Of a DNA stretch of 64,000 nt, positions 52,716-62,063 are shown in pieces (within the stretch, counting starts at the first letter, position 1; each line of letters begins with the position of its first letter). The DNA is taken from positions 1,488,001-1,552,000 of the forward strand of contig NZ_CP137142.1 in the NCBI RefSeq assembly GCF_045287255.1, read 5' to 3'. Both the position numbers and the translations under genes were made by a program. The notes under the pieces were generated by a model. The model had not been told where the DNA came from. It did no database searches and was given only the letters and a program-made list of their open reading frames with translations. Source of the DNA: Henriciella sp045287255 (GTDB lineage Bacteria > Pseudomonadota > Alphaproteobacteria > Caulobacterales > Hyphomonadaceae).

Positions 52716-54086
52716 ATGGCTAAATCTGTCTTCGTTTGTCAGTCCTGCGGGGCCGTCCACAAGAAGTGGAGCGGGCGTTGTGATGCCTGTGGGGAATGGA
52801 ACACGCTGACAGAAGAAGCCGCCAGCGGTCCTCCCGGCGGCCTGAAAGCCCCCAAGGGGAATGCCAAGACCTCCAGCAATCTCGATTTCACGGCCCTGAA
52901 TGGCGAAACCGAGCCACCGGCCCGTATTGTTATGGGCGTTGATGAGCTCGACCGCGTTTTCGGTGGCGGCATTGTCCCTTCTTCTGCGACCCTGATTGGC
53001 GGTGATCCGGGGATCGGCAAGTCGACCCTGCTCTTGCAAGTTGCCGCCCGTCTTGCCCGTAATGGATTGAAGTCTGTTTATGTCTCAGGCGAGGAAGCCA
53101 CCGCGCAGATACAGGAGCGGGCCCGCCGCCTGAAAGTCGCCGACAGCCCGGTTGATCTCGCAACTGAAACCGACCTGCGCAAAGTTCTCTCGGCCCTGAA
53201 AAAAGCCAAGCCGGATTTCGTCGTCATCGATTCGATCCAGACCATGTGGTCAGACAGTCTGGAGGCCGCGCCCGGTTCGGTCAGTCAGGTCCGGGCCTGC
53301 GGCCAGGAACTCACCCGCTGGGCCAAGAAATCTGGCGCCGCGCTGATCCTGGTCGGCCATGTCACCAAAGAAGGGCAAATCGCTGGCCCGCGCGTCGTCG
53401 AACATATGGTCGACACTGTCTTTTACTTTGAAGGCGAGCGTGGCCACCAATTCCGTATCCTGCGCGCGGTCAAAAACCGTTTTGGTCCGACTGACGAGAT
53501 CGGCATCTTTGAGATGCATCAATATGGCCTTGCGCCTGCGCGTGAGCCGTCAGCCCTATTCTTGTCCAGCGAGCAGGATGAGACTGGTGGCGCAGCTGTG
53601 TTTGCGGCGATGGAAGGTTCGCGCCCGGTCCTCGCCGAGGTACAGGCCCTCGTTGCGCCGAGCGCCTATGGCACCCCGCGACGCTCAATTGTTGGCTGGG
53701 ACAGCAATCGCCTCGCCATGCTGCTCGCTGTCCTAGAAGCACGGTGCGGCATTGGACTGGGTGGGCGTGATGTCTATCTCTCTGTCGCGGGAGGCTACAA
53801 AATGTCAGAACCTGCTGGCGACCTCGCCGCCGCAGCAGCCCTCCTCACTTCGGCGGCCAATACACCCGGGCCAAGCAAAGCGATATTTTTTGGCGAGGTC
53901 GCCCTATCGGGCGCTATTCGTCCTGTTGCCCGCATGGAACAGCGGCTAAAAGAAGCCGAAAGACTTGGTTTTGAGCAAGCTTTCGTCCCAGAAGGCAGCC
54001 CAACAGCCATCGAAGGCTTGACGATTACCCCCCTCAAGCGCCTATCTGATCTTGTAGAGTTACTTGCGGCGGATCTTGTCCAATGA
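52716..54086 (+). CDS. radA: DNA repair protein RadA
   Basis: A 456-residue RecA-related branch-migration ATPase used in recombination. N-terminal zinc finger CQSCG...CDACGEW, Walker A GGDPGIGKST near residue 93, the RadA-specific KNRFG and a C-terminal Lon-protease-like domain (GLGGRDVYLSVAGGYK in two parts, FFGEVALSGAIRPV). All domains are intact. ATG at 52716. The cvpA start overlaps its stop (ATGA), and the run radA-cvpA-purF-SDR is a typical alphaproteobacterial order. Confidence 0.97.
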   Translation: MAKSVFVCQSCGAVHKKWSGRCDACGEWNTLTEEAASGPPGGLKAPKGNAKTSSNLDFTALNGETEPPARIVMGVDELDRVFGGGIVPSSATLIGGDPGIGKSTLLLQVAARLARNGLKSVYVSGEEATAQIQERARRLKVADSPVDLATETDLRKVLSALKKAKPDFVVIDSIQTMWSDSLEAAPGSVSQVRACGQELTRWAKKSGAALILVGHVTKEGQIAGPRVVEHMVDTVFYFEGERGHQFRILRAVKNRFGPTDEIGIFEMHQYGLAPAREPSALFLSSEQDETGGAAVFAAMEGSRPVLAEVQALVAPSAYGTPRRSIVGWDSNRLAMLLAVLEARCGIGLGGRDVYLSVAGGYKMSEPAGDLAAAAALLTSAANTPGPSKAIFFGEVALSGAIRPVARMEQRLKEAERLGFEQAFVPEGSPTAIEGLTITPLKRLSDLVELLAADLVQ

Positions 54087-54631
54087 TGGAAGCCCTGACA
54101 CCGTTCGATGGAATCGCGATTGTGATTGTCATCGTCTCTGTCCTGATGGCTTTAGCGCGTGGCTTCATGCGGGAGCTGGCGACCTTGGGCGCGTTCATGG
54201 CTGCCCTTGCCGCGGCTTACTATACGCGTGAAATCTTCCACCAGCCTCTAAGCAACCTGATGCCAGAGGGGTCTCCGCCTTGGGTTCCAGACGCGATTCT
54301 CGTAGTTGGGGCGTTTATCCTAATTTATATTGTCGTTGCGTGGTTTGGGGCGAGCCTCTCGAAAAACCTGCAGGGTGCTGATGGCATCACGCTGATTGAT
54401 CGTCTGGCTGGCGCAGCCTTTGGTTTACTCCGTGGTGCCGTCATTCTGGTCTTCTTTGGTTTCCTGCTCGACCTGGCCATGGATAAGGACCAGATCCCGG
54501 AATTCATAAGTGAAGCTCAGACTTACCCTTTGATTGAGGCCGGCGTGGACTATATCAAGGATAACATACCAGAGTTCGCTGAGCGCAATAGTGACACGCT
54601 CTCCCTTGACGTGGAACCTGACGCAGAATAA
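54083..54631 (+). CDS. cvpA: CvpA family membrane protein
   Basis: A 182-residue inner-membrane protein with four hydrophobic segments. FDGIAIVIVIVSVLMALARGFMREL (first helix and a conserved RGF.RE turn, split over two blocks), then GADGITLIDRLAGAAFGLLRG matches the family core. CvpA is needed for colicin V production in E. coli and is linked to envelope homeostasis; its precise role is open. ATG overlaps the radA stop by four bases. The C-terminal 35 residues are acidic. Confidence 0.92.
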   Translation: MMEALTPFDGIAIVIVIVSVLMALARGFMRELATLGAFMAALAAAYYTREIFHQPLSNLMPEGSPPWVPDAILVVGAFILIYIVVAWFGASLSKNLQGADGITLIDRLAGAAFGLLRGAVILVFFGFLLDLAMDKDQIPEFISEAQTYPLIEAGVDYIKDNIPEFAERNSDTLSLDVEPDAE

Positions 54632-54666
54632 TCCGCCCCCATACAGACCAGAGAGGGTTTAGTCGG

Positions 54667-56106
54667 ATGATCTTTGACCACGATGACGACAAGCCCCGCG
54701 AGGAATGTGGCATTGTCGGCGTTTTCAATAATGAAGAAGCCTCCCTTCTTGCCGCTCTCGGCCTGCATGCCCTCCAGCACCGCGGACAGGAAGCTTGCGG
54801 GATCACCACCTATGATGGTGAGCGCTTCCATAATGAACGTCACATGGGTCTGGTCGGCGAAAACTTTCAGGGTGACTTCTCTGATCGTCTGCCCGGCCGC
54901 AACAGTATTGGTCACAATCGATATTCTACGCAGGGAAAACCCGCGCTTCGTAATATCCAACCAATTTATGCCGACCTCGACTCAGGCGGCTTTGCGGTTG
55001 CCCATAATGGCAACCTGACCAATTCGCGTGCGTTGCGCCGCAAACTTGTCAGCCGCGGCGCGATCTTCCAATCCACCATGGACACAGAGGTTATCCTGCA
55101 CCTGCTCGCGCGCAGCGATCAGGAAACCGTGGCTGACCGTTTCCTCGATGCCATCCGCCAGATTGAGGGGGGTTTTGCCCTCGTCTGTCTGACCAATAAG
55201 AAGCTGATCGGCGCACGGGATCCCTCGGGTCTGCGCCCACTCATCCTTGGGAAACGCGGCGAAGGCTATGTTCTAGCCTCTGAAACCTGTGCGCTTGACC
55301 TGATGGGCGCAGAAGTGATCCGCGAGATTGAACCAGGCGAAGTCGTCATCATCGCTTCGGATGGGCTGAAAAGCTATTCGCCTTTCCCGACTCAACCTGT
55401 TCGCCCCTGCTTATTTGAGTACGTCTACTTCGCGCGACCGGACAGCATCGTGCAGGGCCGTTCCGTGTATGAGGTTCGCCGCCGCATGGGCCATCAGCTT
55501 GCGCGTGAGCATCCTGCGGAAGTCGATGTTGTTGTGCCTGTACCCGATTCCGGCGTACCCGCAGCGATTGGCTTCTCGGAGCATTCCGGCGCGCCGTTCC
55601 AGCTTGGCATTATCCGTAGCCACTATGTCGGACGGACCTTTATTCAACCAACGCAAAGCGGACGCCAAAAAGCGGTATCACGCAAACACTCTCCGAACCG
55701 CGCGGTTCTGGAAGGTAAGCGGGTGCTGCTCGTCGATGATTCCATCGTACGCGGCAACACATCCCGCAAGATCGTTCAGATGGTCCGCGATGCCGGGGCC
55801 AAGGAAATTCACTTTCGCTCAGCCAGCCCCCCAATTACGCATCAGGATTTCTATGGCATTGATATGGCCGACCGTTCCGAGTTGCTGGCCGCGAATAACT
55901 CCCTCGAAGAAATGCGCGAATATCTGAAAGTGGAAAGCCTTGGCTTCCTGTCTGTCCCGGGTCTCTATCGCGCAATCGGCATCGAATATGACCCAGAGTA
56001 CCCACAATTTGCCGACCATTGCTTCACTGGCCAATATCCAACGCGGCTGATTGACCACGAACAGAATGAGAGTGGCAAAGAGAAGCAGCTTTCCCTGCTG
56101 GACTAG
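54667..56106 (+). CDS. purF: Amidophosphoribosyltransferase
   Basis: A 479-residue enzyme for the first step of purine synthesis (PRPP plus glutamine). A 13-residue propeptide ends in REE before Cys14, the glutaminase nucleophile (ECGIVGVF). The PRTase loop VLLVDDSIVRGNTS is intact. Of the four cysteines that hold the Fe-S cluster in the Bacillus enzyme, only two equivalents are visible (RPCLFEY and DHCFTGQYP), so a cluster is unlikely and it resembles the E. coli form in this respect. ATG at 54667, 35 bases after cvpA. Confidence 0.97.
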   Translation: MIFDHDDDKPREECGIVGVFNNEEASLLAALGLHALQHRGQEACGITTYDGERFHNERHMGLVGENFQGDFSDRLPGRNSIGHNRYSTQGKPALRNIQPIYADLDSGGFAVAHNGNLTNSRALRRKLVSRGAIFQSTMDTEVILHLLARSDQETVADRFLDAIRQIEGGFALVCLTNKKLIGARDPSGLRPLILGKRGEGYVLASETCALDLMGAEVIREIEPGEVVIIASDGLKSYSPFPTQPVRPCLFEYVYFARPDSIVQGRSVYEVRRRMGHQLAREHPAEVDVVVPVPDSGVPAAIGFSEHSGAPFQLGIIRSHYVGRTFIQPTQSGRQKAVSRKHSPNRAVLEGKRVLLVDDSIVRGNTSRKIVQMVRDAGAKEIHFRSASPPITHQDFYGIDMADRSELLAANNSLEEMREYLKVESLGFLSVPGLYRAIGIEYDPEYPQFADHCFTGQYPTRLIDHEQNESGKEKQLSLLD

Positions 56107-56133
56107 CCCTCATCGGCGCGCTACGCCGCCGCC

Positions 56134-56841
56134 ATGGATAAGCGTATCATTCTTATTACGGGCGCCTCGCGAGGCATTGGCCGCGCCGCCGCTCTCGCCT
56201 TGGTCAAAGCTGGCCACCATGTCATCGCGCTGGCGCGCTCCAAGGCAGCGCTCGAAAAGCTGGATGATGAAGCCAAAGCGCTTGGCGGCAGCATGACGCT
56301 AATCCCCTTCGACCTGAAAGACTCAGCCGCCTTCGAGCCTATGGGCCAGGCGATTGCCAGCAAGTTTGGTCGCATTGATGGCCTGATCGCAAATGCTGCG
56401 ATTCTCGGCAGTCTCGGCCCACTGCAAGCTGGCGGTGAGCGTCAATTCAACGAGACCATCGATGTAAACCTCAATGCCAATTGGCGGCTCATCCGTGCAA
56501 TTGACCCGCTTCTACGTCGGTCTGAGAGCCCACGCGCTGTGTTTGTGACCTCAAGCGTTGCAACCAACCCTCAAGCCTTCTGGGGGCCATATCAGGCATC
56601 CAAAGCGGGCCTTGAAGCCATGGTCCAAGCCTGGGCACAGGAAAACGAGCAGATGCCCCTTCGCGTCAATATCTTTGATCCGGGCGGCACGCGAACCACA
56701 ATGCGCGCGGATGCCTTTCCCGGTGAAGACCCAATGACACTACCAACCGCAGAAGCGGTCGCCTCTCATCTTGTACCGCTGGTTAATGCCAGCGAAATAC
56801 GGACAGGCCAAACCATACGCGCCAAGGCTTTAATGGCCTGA
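56134..56841 (+). CDS. SDR family oxidoreductase (purF-linked)
   Basis: A 235-residue short-chain dehydrogenase. It has TGASRGIG at residues 9-16, NAAILG (usual NAG region), TSSVATNP, YQASKAG with the YxxxK pair, and FDPGGTRTTMR. A gene of this type directly after purF is common in alphaproteobacteria, but its substrate is not known to me. ATG at 56134, 27 bases after purF, so it is probably in the same transcript. Confidence 0.9.
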   Translation: MDKRIILITGASRGIGRAAALALVKAGHHVIALARSKAALEKLDDEAKALGGSMTLIPFDLKDSAAFEPMGQAIASKFGRIDGLIANAAILGSLGPLQAGGERQFNETIDVNLNANWRLIRAIDPLLRRSESPRAVFVTSSVATNPQAFWGPYQASKAGLEAMVQAWAQENEQMPLRVNIFDPGGTRTTMRADAFPGEDPMTLPTAEAVASHLVPLVNASEIRTGQTIRAKALMA

Positions 56842-56868
56842 CGCACACGATCTGGTCTATAATTGTAT

Positions 56869-57306
56869 TTAGTCGCTGACCGGTGGAAACCAGGTTAGCG
56901 AGGAATGGTGCAGGGAGATCAGAACCCGCCCATCCAATTTGTGATAGGCAAACGTGTAGTCCGCACGAGTCGCATTCCCATCACCATCAATGAACGTGTA
57001 GTGGCCCATATCCTTATAACCGAGGCCACCAGCCTTCAGAATCGGCCCAACGGCGCTCTGGAACTCAACATGCGTCCAACCGCGATTGAGAAACCCAAAA
57101 TCGTGGGGATAGTCCGGGTCATCGCCGACGAAGTAAGATCGCGCCCCTGCCCGGTCTAACCGAATCACGTCGGCCAATGTCGGTTTAAACAAAAGCGGCT
57201 CATCCGCTGTTCCAAAGTCATAGAGCTCAAGAAGCTTATCAACATTGGGTTCGGTAACATATTTAGCCCACTCGCGCTGGGCTGCGATAACCTCAGCTTT
57301 GGTCAT
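56869..57306 (-). CDS. SnoaL/NTF2-like protein
   Basis: A 145-residue protein with the cone-shaped NTF2 fold pattern: an N-terminal helix (KAEVIAAQREWAKYV), then LLFKPTLAD, ARSYFVG, THVEFQSA..IL, MGHYTFID..G, ADYTFAYHKLDGRVLISLHHSSLTW. This matches the nuclear transport factor 2/calmodulin-kinase-II association-domain-like group often found as small stand-alone proteins of unknown role. The start is the ATG at 57306; a GTG at 57339 overlaps an AGGAG and would add 11 residues, so the N-terminus is not settled. It is convergent with the SDR, 27 bases away. Confidence 0.8.
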   Translation of the reverse strand: MTKAEVIAAQREWAKYVTEPNVDKLLELYDFGTADEPLLFKPTLADVIRLDRAGARSYFVGDDPDYPHDFGFLNRGWTHVEFQSAVGPILKAGGLGYKDMGHYTFIDGDGNATRADYTFAYHKLDGRVLISLHHSSLTWFPPVSD

Positions 57307-57339
57307 CGGCTCATAAATTCGTTCTGTGATTGCCCGCAC

Positions 57340-57503
57340 TCCTAAATGTTTTTTTAGAAATCGTGCCGGATGCAGCTTGCGATGTCCAGTATATGTCGCA
57401 TGCGCCTGATATGGTGAAACCTAACGATAAAGGCAGGTTCGGATACCCCGTTTAAAGGAACTAAACAGGCAGTGTAGGAGGATAAAACCCTACACGTTGC
57501 AAT
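57340..57503. other. Intergenic region between the SnoaL-like gene and der
   Basis: This 164-base region upstream of the SnoaL-like gene and downstream of der (both on the minus strand) has two hairpins: GTTTA...TAAAC at 57450-57466, and GTGTAGG (57472-57478) with CCTACAC (57489-57495). The second begins just after the der stop. No T-run follows either on the minus strand, so I do not call a terminator. No gene is visible. Confidence 0.4.
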
Positions 57504-59027
57504 CTAATGCTTACGCCGCGCTTTAGTCGCGTAAGGGTTCGCCCCTTGCCGTACGATCAGGCGGATCGGGACACCCGCAAGGTCAAACGCTTCGCGTAAT
57601 CCATTGACCAGATAACGCTTGTACTGTTCTGGCATTTGATTGCCGCGCGAGGCCATGAGCACGAATGTCGGCGGACGCGCTTTAATCTGAGCCATATAGC
57701 GCGGTTTGATCCGCTTGCCCTGCACACTTGGCGGTGGGTTACGTTCAATCATGTATCGCAGCCAGCGGTTCAAGTCGCCCGTTTTCACCCGCGCGCACCA
57801 GTCATCATAGGTTTTGACAACCGCTGGCATCAGCCGCTCAACGCGCTTCCCCGTCAGGCCCGATAGAGTCACCAAAGGCGCCCCTTTCGCCTGTGGCAGA
57901 TGCTCTTTCAAGCGTCGCTCCAGCTCTTTCATCGCCATGCCGTGATTGGTGATGATATCCCATTTGGAAACCACAAAAACGACGGCGCGGCCTTCACGCA
58001 GGGCCAGATCAGCAATCTGCAAGTCCTGCTTCTCGAAGGCTTCTTCCGGCTCCATGACCAGCGCGACGACATCAGCATATTTCAAGGAGCGCACGGTTTC
58101 ACCCGTCGACATTTTCTCCAGCCGATCATTCACACGGGCTTTGCGGCGCAAGCCGGCTGTATCAACCAGGCGAACCTCACGACCCTCCCATTCCCAACTC
58201 AGTGTCACAGAGTCCCGCGTAATCCCGGCTTCCGGGCCAGTTAGCATGCGGTCCTCACCGACAAGCTGATTGATCAGGGTCGACTTGCCAGCATTCGGGC
58301 GACCAACAATGGCCAACCGGATCGGCTTGACCTTGGCGTCCGACTTTGCCGCTTCGATCGCTTCAGCTTCCGTCGCTTCATCCGCGCCAGCGGCTTCGAG
58401 CACTGCCTCAAGCTTCTCCTCGGTCAGGTGTGGATCATCAATGTCGAGGCCTTCTAGACGATCCAGCAGCCCTTCATTGAAGGTGTCTTTGTCTTCCTCT
58501 GTGTCCTCCTCAAGCGCTTTGAGGAAAGCCTCTTCTCCAAGGGCTTCGCGAATAGCCGAATAAAGCTCGGACAGGCCTTCACCATGTGCCCCAGACAGGC
58601 CAACTGGCTCGCCCAATCCAAGACCCCAAGCTTCACTGATACCAATATCGCCAGCAGCGCCTTCAGCCTTGTTGGCAGCAAGAACGATGGGCAAGTCCGC
58701 CTTACGCAGAATTTGCGCAAACCGCTCATCCAGCGCCGTAACACCGACGCGCGCATCAATCAGGAAAAGCGCAAGCTCAGCTTCTCGAATGGCAATCTCA
58801 GTCTGGGCACGCATTCGCGCTTCCAGCGACTCGTCATTCACGTCCTCAAACCCAGCCGTATCGATCAGCTTTAGAGGCAGATCAGCCAAACGCCCATCAG
58901 CTTCCTTTCGGTCGCGCGTAACGCCCGGCTGGTCATCAACAATAGCGATTTGCTTGCCAACCAAACGATTGAACAGCGTGGACTTGCCGACATTCGGCCG
59001 CCCGACAATGGCTACTTTCAGCGGCAT
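57504..59027 (-). CDS. der: Ribosome biogenesis GTPase Der (EngA)
   Basis: A 507-residue protein with two GTPase domains and a C-terminal KH-like domain; it is essential for 50S assembly. First domain: GRPNVGKST, DTAGFED and NKAEG. Second domain: GRPNAGKST, DTAGLRRK and SKWD. An acidic linker (about residues 170-230) joins them and is longer than in E. coli. ATG at 59027. It lies 26 bases after bamB in the same direction, a conserved neighbour. Confidence 0.97.
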   Translation of the reverse strand: MPLKVAIVGRPNVGKSTLFNRLVGKQIAIVDDQPGVTRDRKEADGRLADLPLKLIDTAGFEDVNDESLEARMRAQTEIAIREAELALFLIDARVGVTALDERFAQILRKADLPIVLAANKAEGAAGDIGISEAWGLGLGEPVGLSGAHGEGLSELYSAIREALGEEAFLKALEEDTEEDKDTFNEGLLDRLEGLDIDDPHLTEEKLEAVLEAAGADEATEAEAIEAAKSDAKVKPIRLAIVGRPNAGKSTLINQLVGEDRMLTGPEAGITRDSVTLSWEWEGREVRLVDTAGLRRKARVNDRLEKMSTGETVRSLKYADVVALVMEPEEAFEKQDLQIADLALREGRAVVFVVSKWDIITNHGMAMKELERRLKEHLPQAKGAPLVTLSGLTGKRVERLMPAVVKTYDDWCARVKTGDLNRWLRYMIERNPPPSVQGKRIKPRYMAQIKARPPTFVLMASRGNQMPEQYKRYLVNGLREAFDLAGVPIRLIVRQGANPYATKARRKH

Positions 59028-59053
59028 GGGCCGACTTTCTTTTCTTTAAGGCG

Positions 59054-60397
59054 CTACTGAATCGCGATCAGGCGCCCTTCATCTGTCAGTACAATCAGTT
59101 TGTCCTGTACAGCGATCGGCTCAATGAAAACAGGCCCGCCAAGCTTTAAACGCTGCATTTCGCTCCCTGTTTCAGGGTTAACCGCAATCAATTCACCTGA
59201 GGATGACGCAACGATGAGGCGTCCAGATGCCAGAATAGGTCCGGCATAGGTAATCCGCCCCTTCTTCTTGTCTTCATTGCGATACTTATCCAGCTGGGTC
59301 ACCCAGAAGATCTGCCCAGTCGGTGCACGGACCGCCACAAGTTGCGATTCCGTGGTCGACACGAACAAATACTCACCTGTCAAAGACGGGGCCTGTGTTG
59401 AGCCGACAGGCTGTTGCCAGATGATCTGCCCACTGCGGCCCTCAATCGCGGCCATAACGCCGGACTGACTGGTTGCGAAGACAAGACCGCCACCGACCAC
59501 TGGACGCGCGCCAATGTCGTTGATCGATGAGATTGGTGTAAACTGCCCGGGCGCGGCCAAAGCCTCACTCCAAAGGCGACGGCCATTTGGCGCGAGATAG
59601 GCAATCACTTCCCCGGAAGAGTAAGGTGCGATGACAATATCATCGGCTGCCGCCGGGCTTGGTGATCCAAGTACACGGGCTGATTCAGCAATCGCCTGAT
59701 CAGACCAGAGAACTTCGCCAGTATCGACATCAAAGGCGATCGTCTCATTATTGTTAGAGGCAACAAAAATACGACCATCCAAAACCGCCGGAGACCCGAT
59801 CATGGGGGCCTCTGTATTGGTCCGCCATAGCTCGGCACCCGAATTGACATCCAAGGCCGCCACAAAGCCAAAAGCGCTGGCAATGAGTAGCTTGTCATCA
59901 TCTAAGGCAATACCGGACCCGATCGCGACACTATCGCGACGATTTCCTGAATCAAGGCTGACCTGCCAGCGCCGCGCGCCCGTAGCTGCGTCAAAGGCAC
60001 GAACACTCTGGGCCGCATCAATAACGAAAACGGTGTCGCTATTCGCAACCGGCGGTGTCGTCAGGGCCGATGTCTTATCGGAGCCTCGCCCGGCATTCAC
60101 ACTCCAGGCAATGTCAAAATTCTGCGCGACACTCAAATGGCCCGTAATCTTCGTGGAGCGGCGACCAGCTTGTGGCCACGCTTCCACAGGCTCAGCGTCT
60201 GGTAGCGTGATCGCTGTACCAGCCAGCGCAGGGTCGGCCTGCAATTCCTGGTCACCGAGGACCATGGCAATCCGGCCATCCTTCTCGGCTTCGCTGACTT
60301 CATCCTTATTCCCTCGATTGCCGAGCACCGAACAGGCGGACAATGTGAGAATACCGCCACAAAGCAAAGCGAGCTTCAGAGGTTTCGAGCGAATCAT
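59054..60397 (-). CDS. bamB: Outer membrane protein assembly factor BamB
   Basis: A 447-residue lipoprotein with a signal ending LSAC. The rest is an eight-bladed PQQ-type beta-propeller with repeated A-x-D-x-x-TG-x-x-W units (FDAATGARRWQ, LDVNSGAELWR, FDVDTGEVLWS, IEGRSGQIIWQ, VRAPTGQIFWV). BamB assists the BAM complex in folding outer-membrane proteins. ATG at 60397 overlaps the stop of the YfgM-like gene upstream (ATGA). Next to der and a YfgM-like gene, it is in its usual context. Confidence 0.93.
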   Translation of the reverse strand: MIRSKPLKLALLCGGILTLSACSVLGNRGNKDEVSEAEKDGRIAMVLGDQELQADPALAGTAITLPDAEPVEAWPQAGRRSTKITGHLSVAQNFDIAWSVNAGRGSDKTSALTTPPVANSDTVFVIDAAQSVRAFDAATGARRWQVSLDSGNRRDSVAIGSGIALDDDKLLIASAFGFVAALDVNSGAELWRTNTEAPMIGSPAVLDGRIFVASNNNETIAFDVDTGEVLWSDQAIAESARVLGSPSPAAADDIVIAPYSSGEVIAYLAPNGRRLWSEALAAPGQFTPISSINDIGARPVVGGGLVFATSQSGVMAAIEGRSGQIIWQQPVGSTQAPSLTGEYLFVSTTESQLVAVRAPTGQIFWVTQLDKYRNEDKKKGRITYAGPILASGRLIVASSSGELIAVNPETGSEMQRLKLGGPVFIEPIAVQDKLIVLTDEGRLIAIQ

Positions 60398-61104
60398 TCT
60401 GTTGTCTCCTCAACCGGCGCTTCTGTTGCGGGCGCCGCTTCTTCAACAGGCTCCTCGACTGTTACAACTGGCATGGCCGCGAGTGCTTGGCTCGCCCGTC
60501 TTGCTACGCCTGGAGGAACATTCGCTGAAACGCGAATTAAATTGAATTCAGACCGGGCAAAAGCGTAGTCCCCTTCCGCCATCGCCTTGGCGGCAACCAG
60601 TTCCAGAGCGAGCGTGCCAAACGCTGAACTCTCTGAAGTCAGGTTACCAAGATAGGCTTGAAGCTCAGCGCGGGTCATACTGTCCGCTTTGAGATAGGCT
60701 GATTTGATCAGGGCCAGTTTTTCAATCGCGCTGTCTGCCGCGCCATCCATTGAGTCTGCAAGGGTTTGTGCCGCAGCATCGGCATCGCCATACCCTTCAA
60801 GTCGGACCTGAGACAGATACTGGGCTGCCACTGGCGCCAGGGCCGCATCGCTTTGCGCCAGACCGGAGAAGGTCGTGCCCGCAGCCTCGTAATCGCCTTG
60901 CGTTAACGCATCGATTCCGCCCTCAAGCTGGGAAGCATTGCGGATGGTTGTTTGCTGACTTTGATAGTTCAGATACTCATTTAAAGCGACGCCACCGATC
61001 ACCAGGCCTGCCGCAAGCCATGCGGCCCAGCCATACTTACGCCACAGCTCCGTCATCCGATCCTGACGGACGCCTTCTTCAACTTCTTCGAAAATGTCAG
61101 CCAA
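60394..61104 (-). CDS. YfgM-like TPR membrane protein
   Basis: A 236-residue protein with a short cytoplasmic head (ADIFEEVEEGVRQDRM), one transmembrane helix (about residues 27-45) and a periplasmic TPR-like domain, ending in a Pro/Glu/Ala tail. It matches the tetratricopeptide YfgM family that binds the SecYEG translocon and periplasmic chaperones in E. coli. The start is best placed at TTG 61104, nine bases after AGGAG; another TTG at 61125 lies upstream of that site. There is no ATG before the membrane helix except at the MTELW position. It is coupled to bamB by a four-base overlap. Confidence 0.85.
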   Translation of the reverse strand: MADIFEEVEEGVRQDRMTELWRKYGWAAWLAAGLVIGGVALNEYLNYQSQQTTIRNASQLEGGIDALTQGDYEAAGTTFSGLAQSDAALAPVAAQYLSQVRLEGYGDADAAAQTLADSMDGAADSAIEKLALIKSAYLKADSMTRAELQAYLGNLTSESSAFGTLALELVAAKAMAEGDYAFARSEFNLIRVSANVPPGVARRASQALAAMPVVTVEEPVEEAAPATEAPVEETTE

Positions 61105-61181
61105 GGCTGGCGTCTCCTGTTCCAATCAATTCGCGCGCACCCTAGCTGCGGCTTTTCTGTGCGGCAATCGCTTAACCGTTT

Positions 61182-62009
61182 TTAGCTGCTAGGTTTGCTG
61201 AGTTTGTAAGTTTGCGCCGCTTCGGGAAATTTGCGGCCGCGAACATCGGCGGCATACTCTGCAGCAGCCTTAACGATCACGCTGCGCAAATCAGCATACC
61301 GTTTTACAAAGCGCGGCGCCCACTCAAACATGCCCAGCAAATCATCCGTTACGAGGATTTGGCCATCACATCCAGCGGAAGCACCGATACCAATGGTTGG
61401 GCATTTCACCGATTGTGTGACCTGATCGGCCAGTTCAGGCGCAACCCCTTCCACAACGATGGCAAACGCACCCGCCTGATCCGCTGCAATCGCTTCATCG
61501 AGTACTCGTGACCATTCCTCCTGAGAGCGCCCCTTCGCACGGAAACCGCCATCAACATTGATCGCCTGAGGACGCAGGCCAACATGCCCCATGACCGGAA
61601 TACCGCGTTCGGTCAGGTGCGCAATCTGTGTCGCGGCATAGGTGCCACTTTCAATTTTCACCGCCTGACAACCCGTTTCCTGAAGGATGCGCGCCGCGTT
61701 CAAGAAGGCCTGATCAGAATTTGTCTCATAGGACCCAAACGGCATATCAACGACAACGAAAGCCTGCTGCGAACCACGCATGACCGCTTGACCATGCAGG
61801 ATCATCATCTCCATCGTGACCCCAACCGTCGACGGCAGGCCATGAACCACCATGCCAACACTGTCTCCGACCAGCAAAACATCACAATGCGGATCAAGGA
61901 TACCCGCCATAGCTGCGTCATAAGCGGTCAGGCAGACCAGTGGCTGATCGCCCTTGGCCTTGGCAATATCGCGCACAGTTTTACGGCGGGCTTGTGTTTG
62001 GGCTGACAT
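61182..62009 (-). CDS. panB: 3-methyl-2-oxobutanoate hydroxymethyltransferase
   Basis: A 275-residue TIM-barrel enzyme that makes ketopantoate for pantothenate and coenzyme A. LVCLTAYDAAMAGI, LVGDSVGMVVHGLPST, MPFGSYETN, VKIESG, GHVGLRPQAINVDGGF and IGIGASAGCDGQILV are all family motifs with the magnesium-binding Asp and Glu residues. ATG at 62009 with AAGGAGAACG. No panC is adjacent. It lies 54 bases after the NnrU-type gene and 77 bases before the YfgM-like gene on the same strand. Confidence 0.96.
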   Translation of the reverse strand: MSAQTQARRKTVRDIAKAKGDQPLVCLTAYDAAMAGILDPHCDVLLVGDSVGMVVHGLPSTVGVTMEMMILHGQAVMRGSQQAFVVVDMPFGSYETNSDQAFLNAARILQETGCQAVKIESGTYAATQIAHLTERGIPVMGHVGLRPQAINVDGGFRAKGRSQEEWSRVLDEAIAADQAGAFAIVVEGVAPELADQVTQSVKCPTIGIGASAGCDGQILVTDDLLGMFEWAPRFVKRYADLRSVIVKAAAEYAADVRGRKFPEAAQTYKLSKPSS

Positions 62010-62063
62010 AAAGCGTTCTCCTTGGCGCTGGCGTTAGCAAACCCTACGCAACACGCAAGGGCC

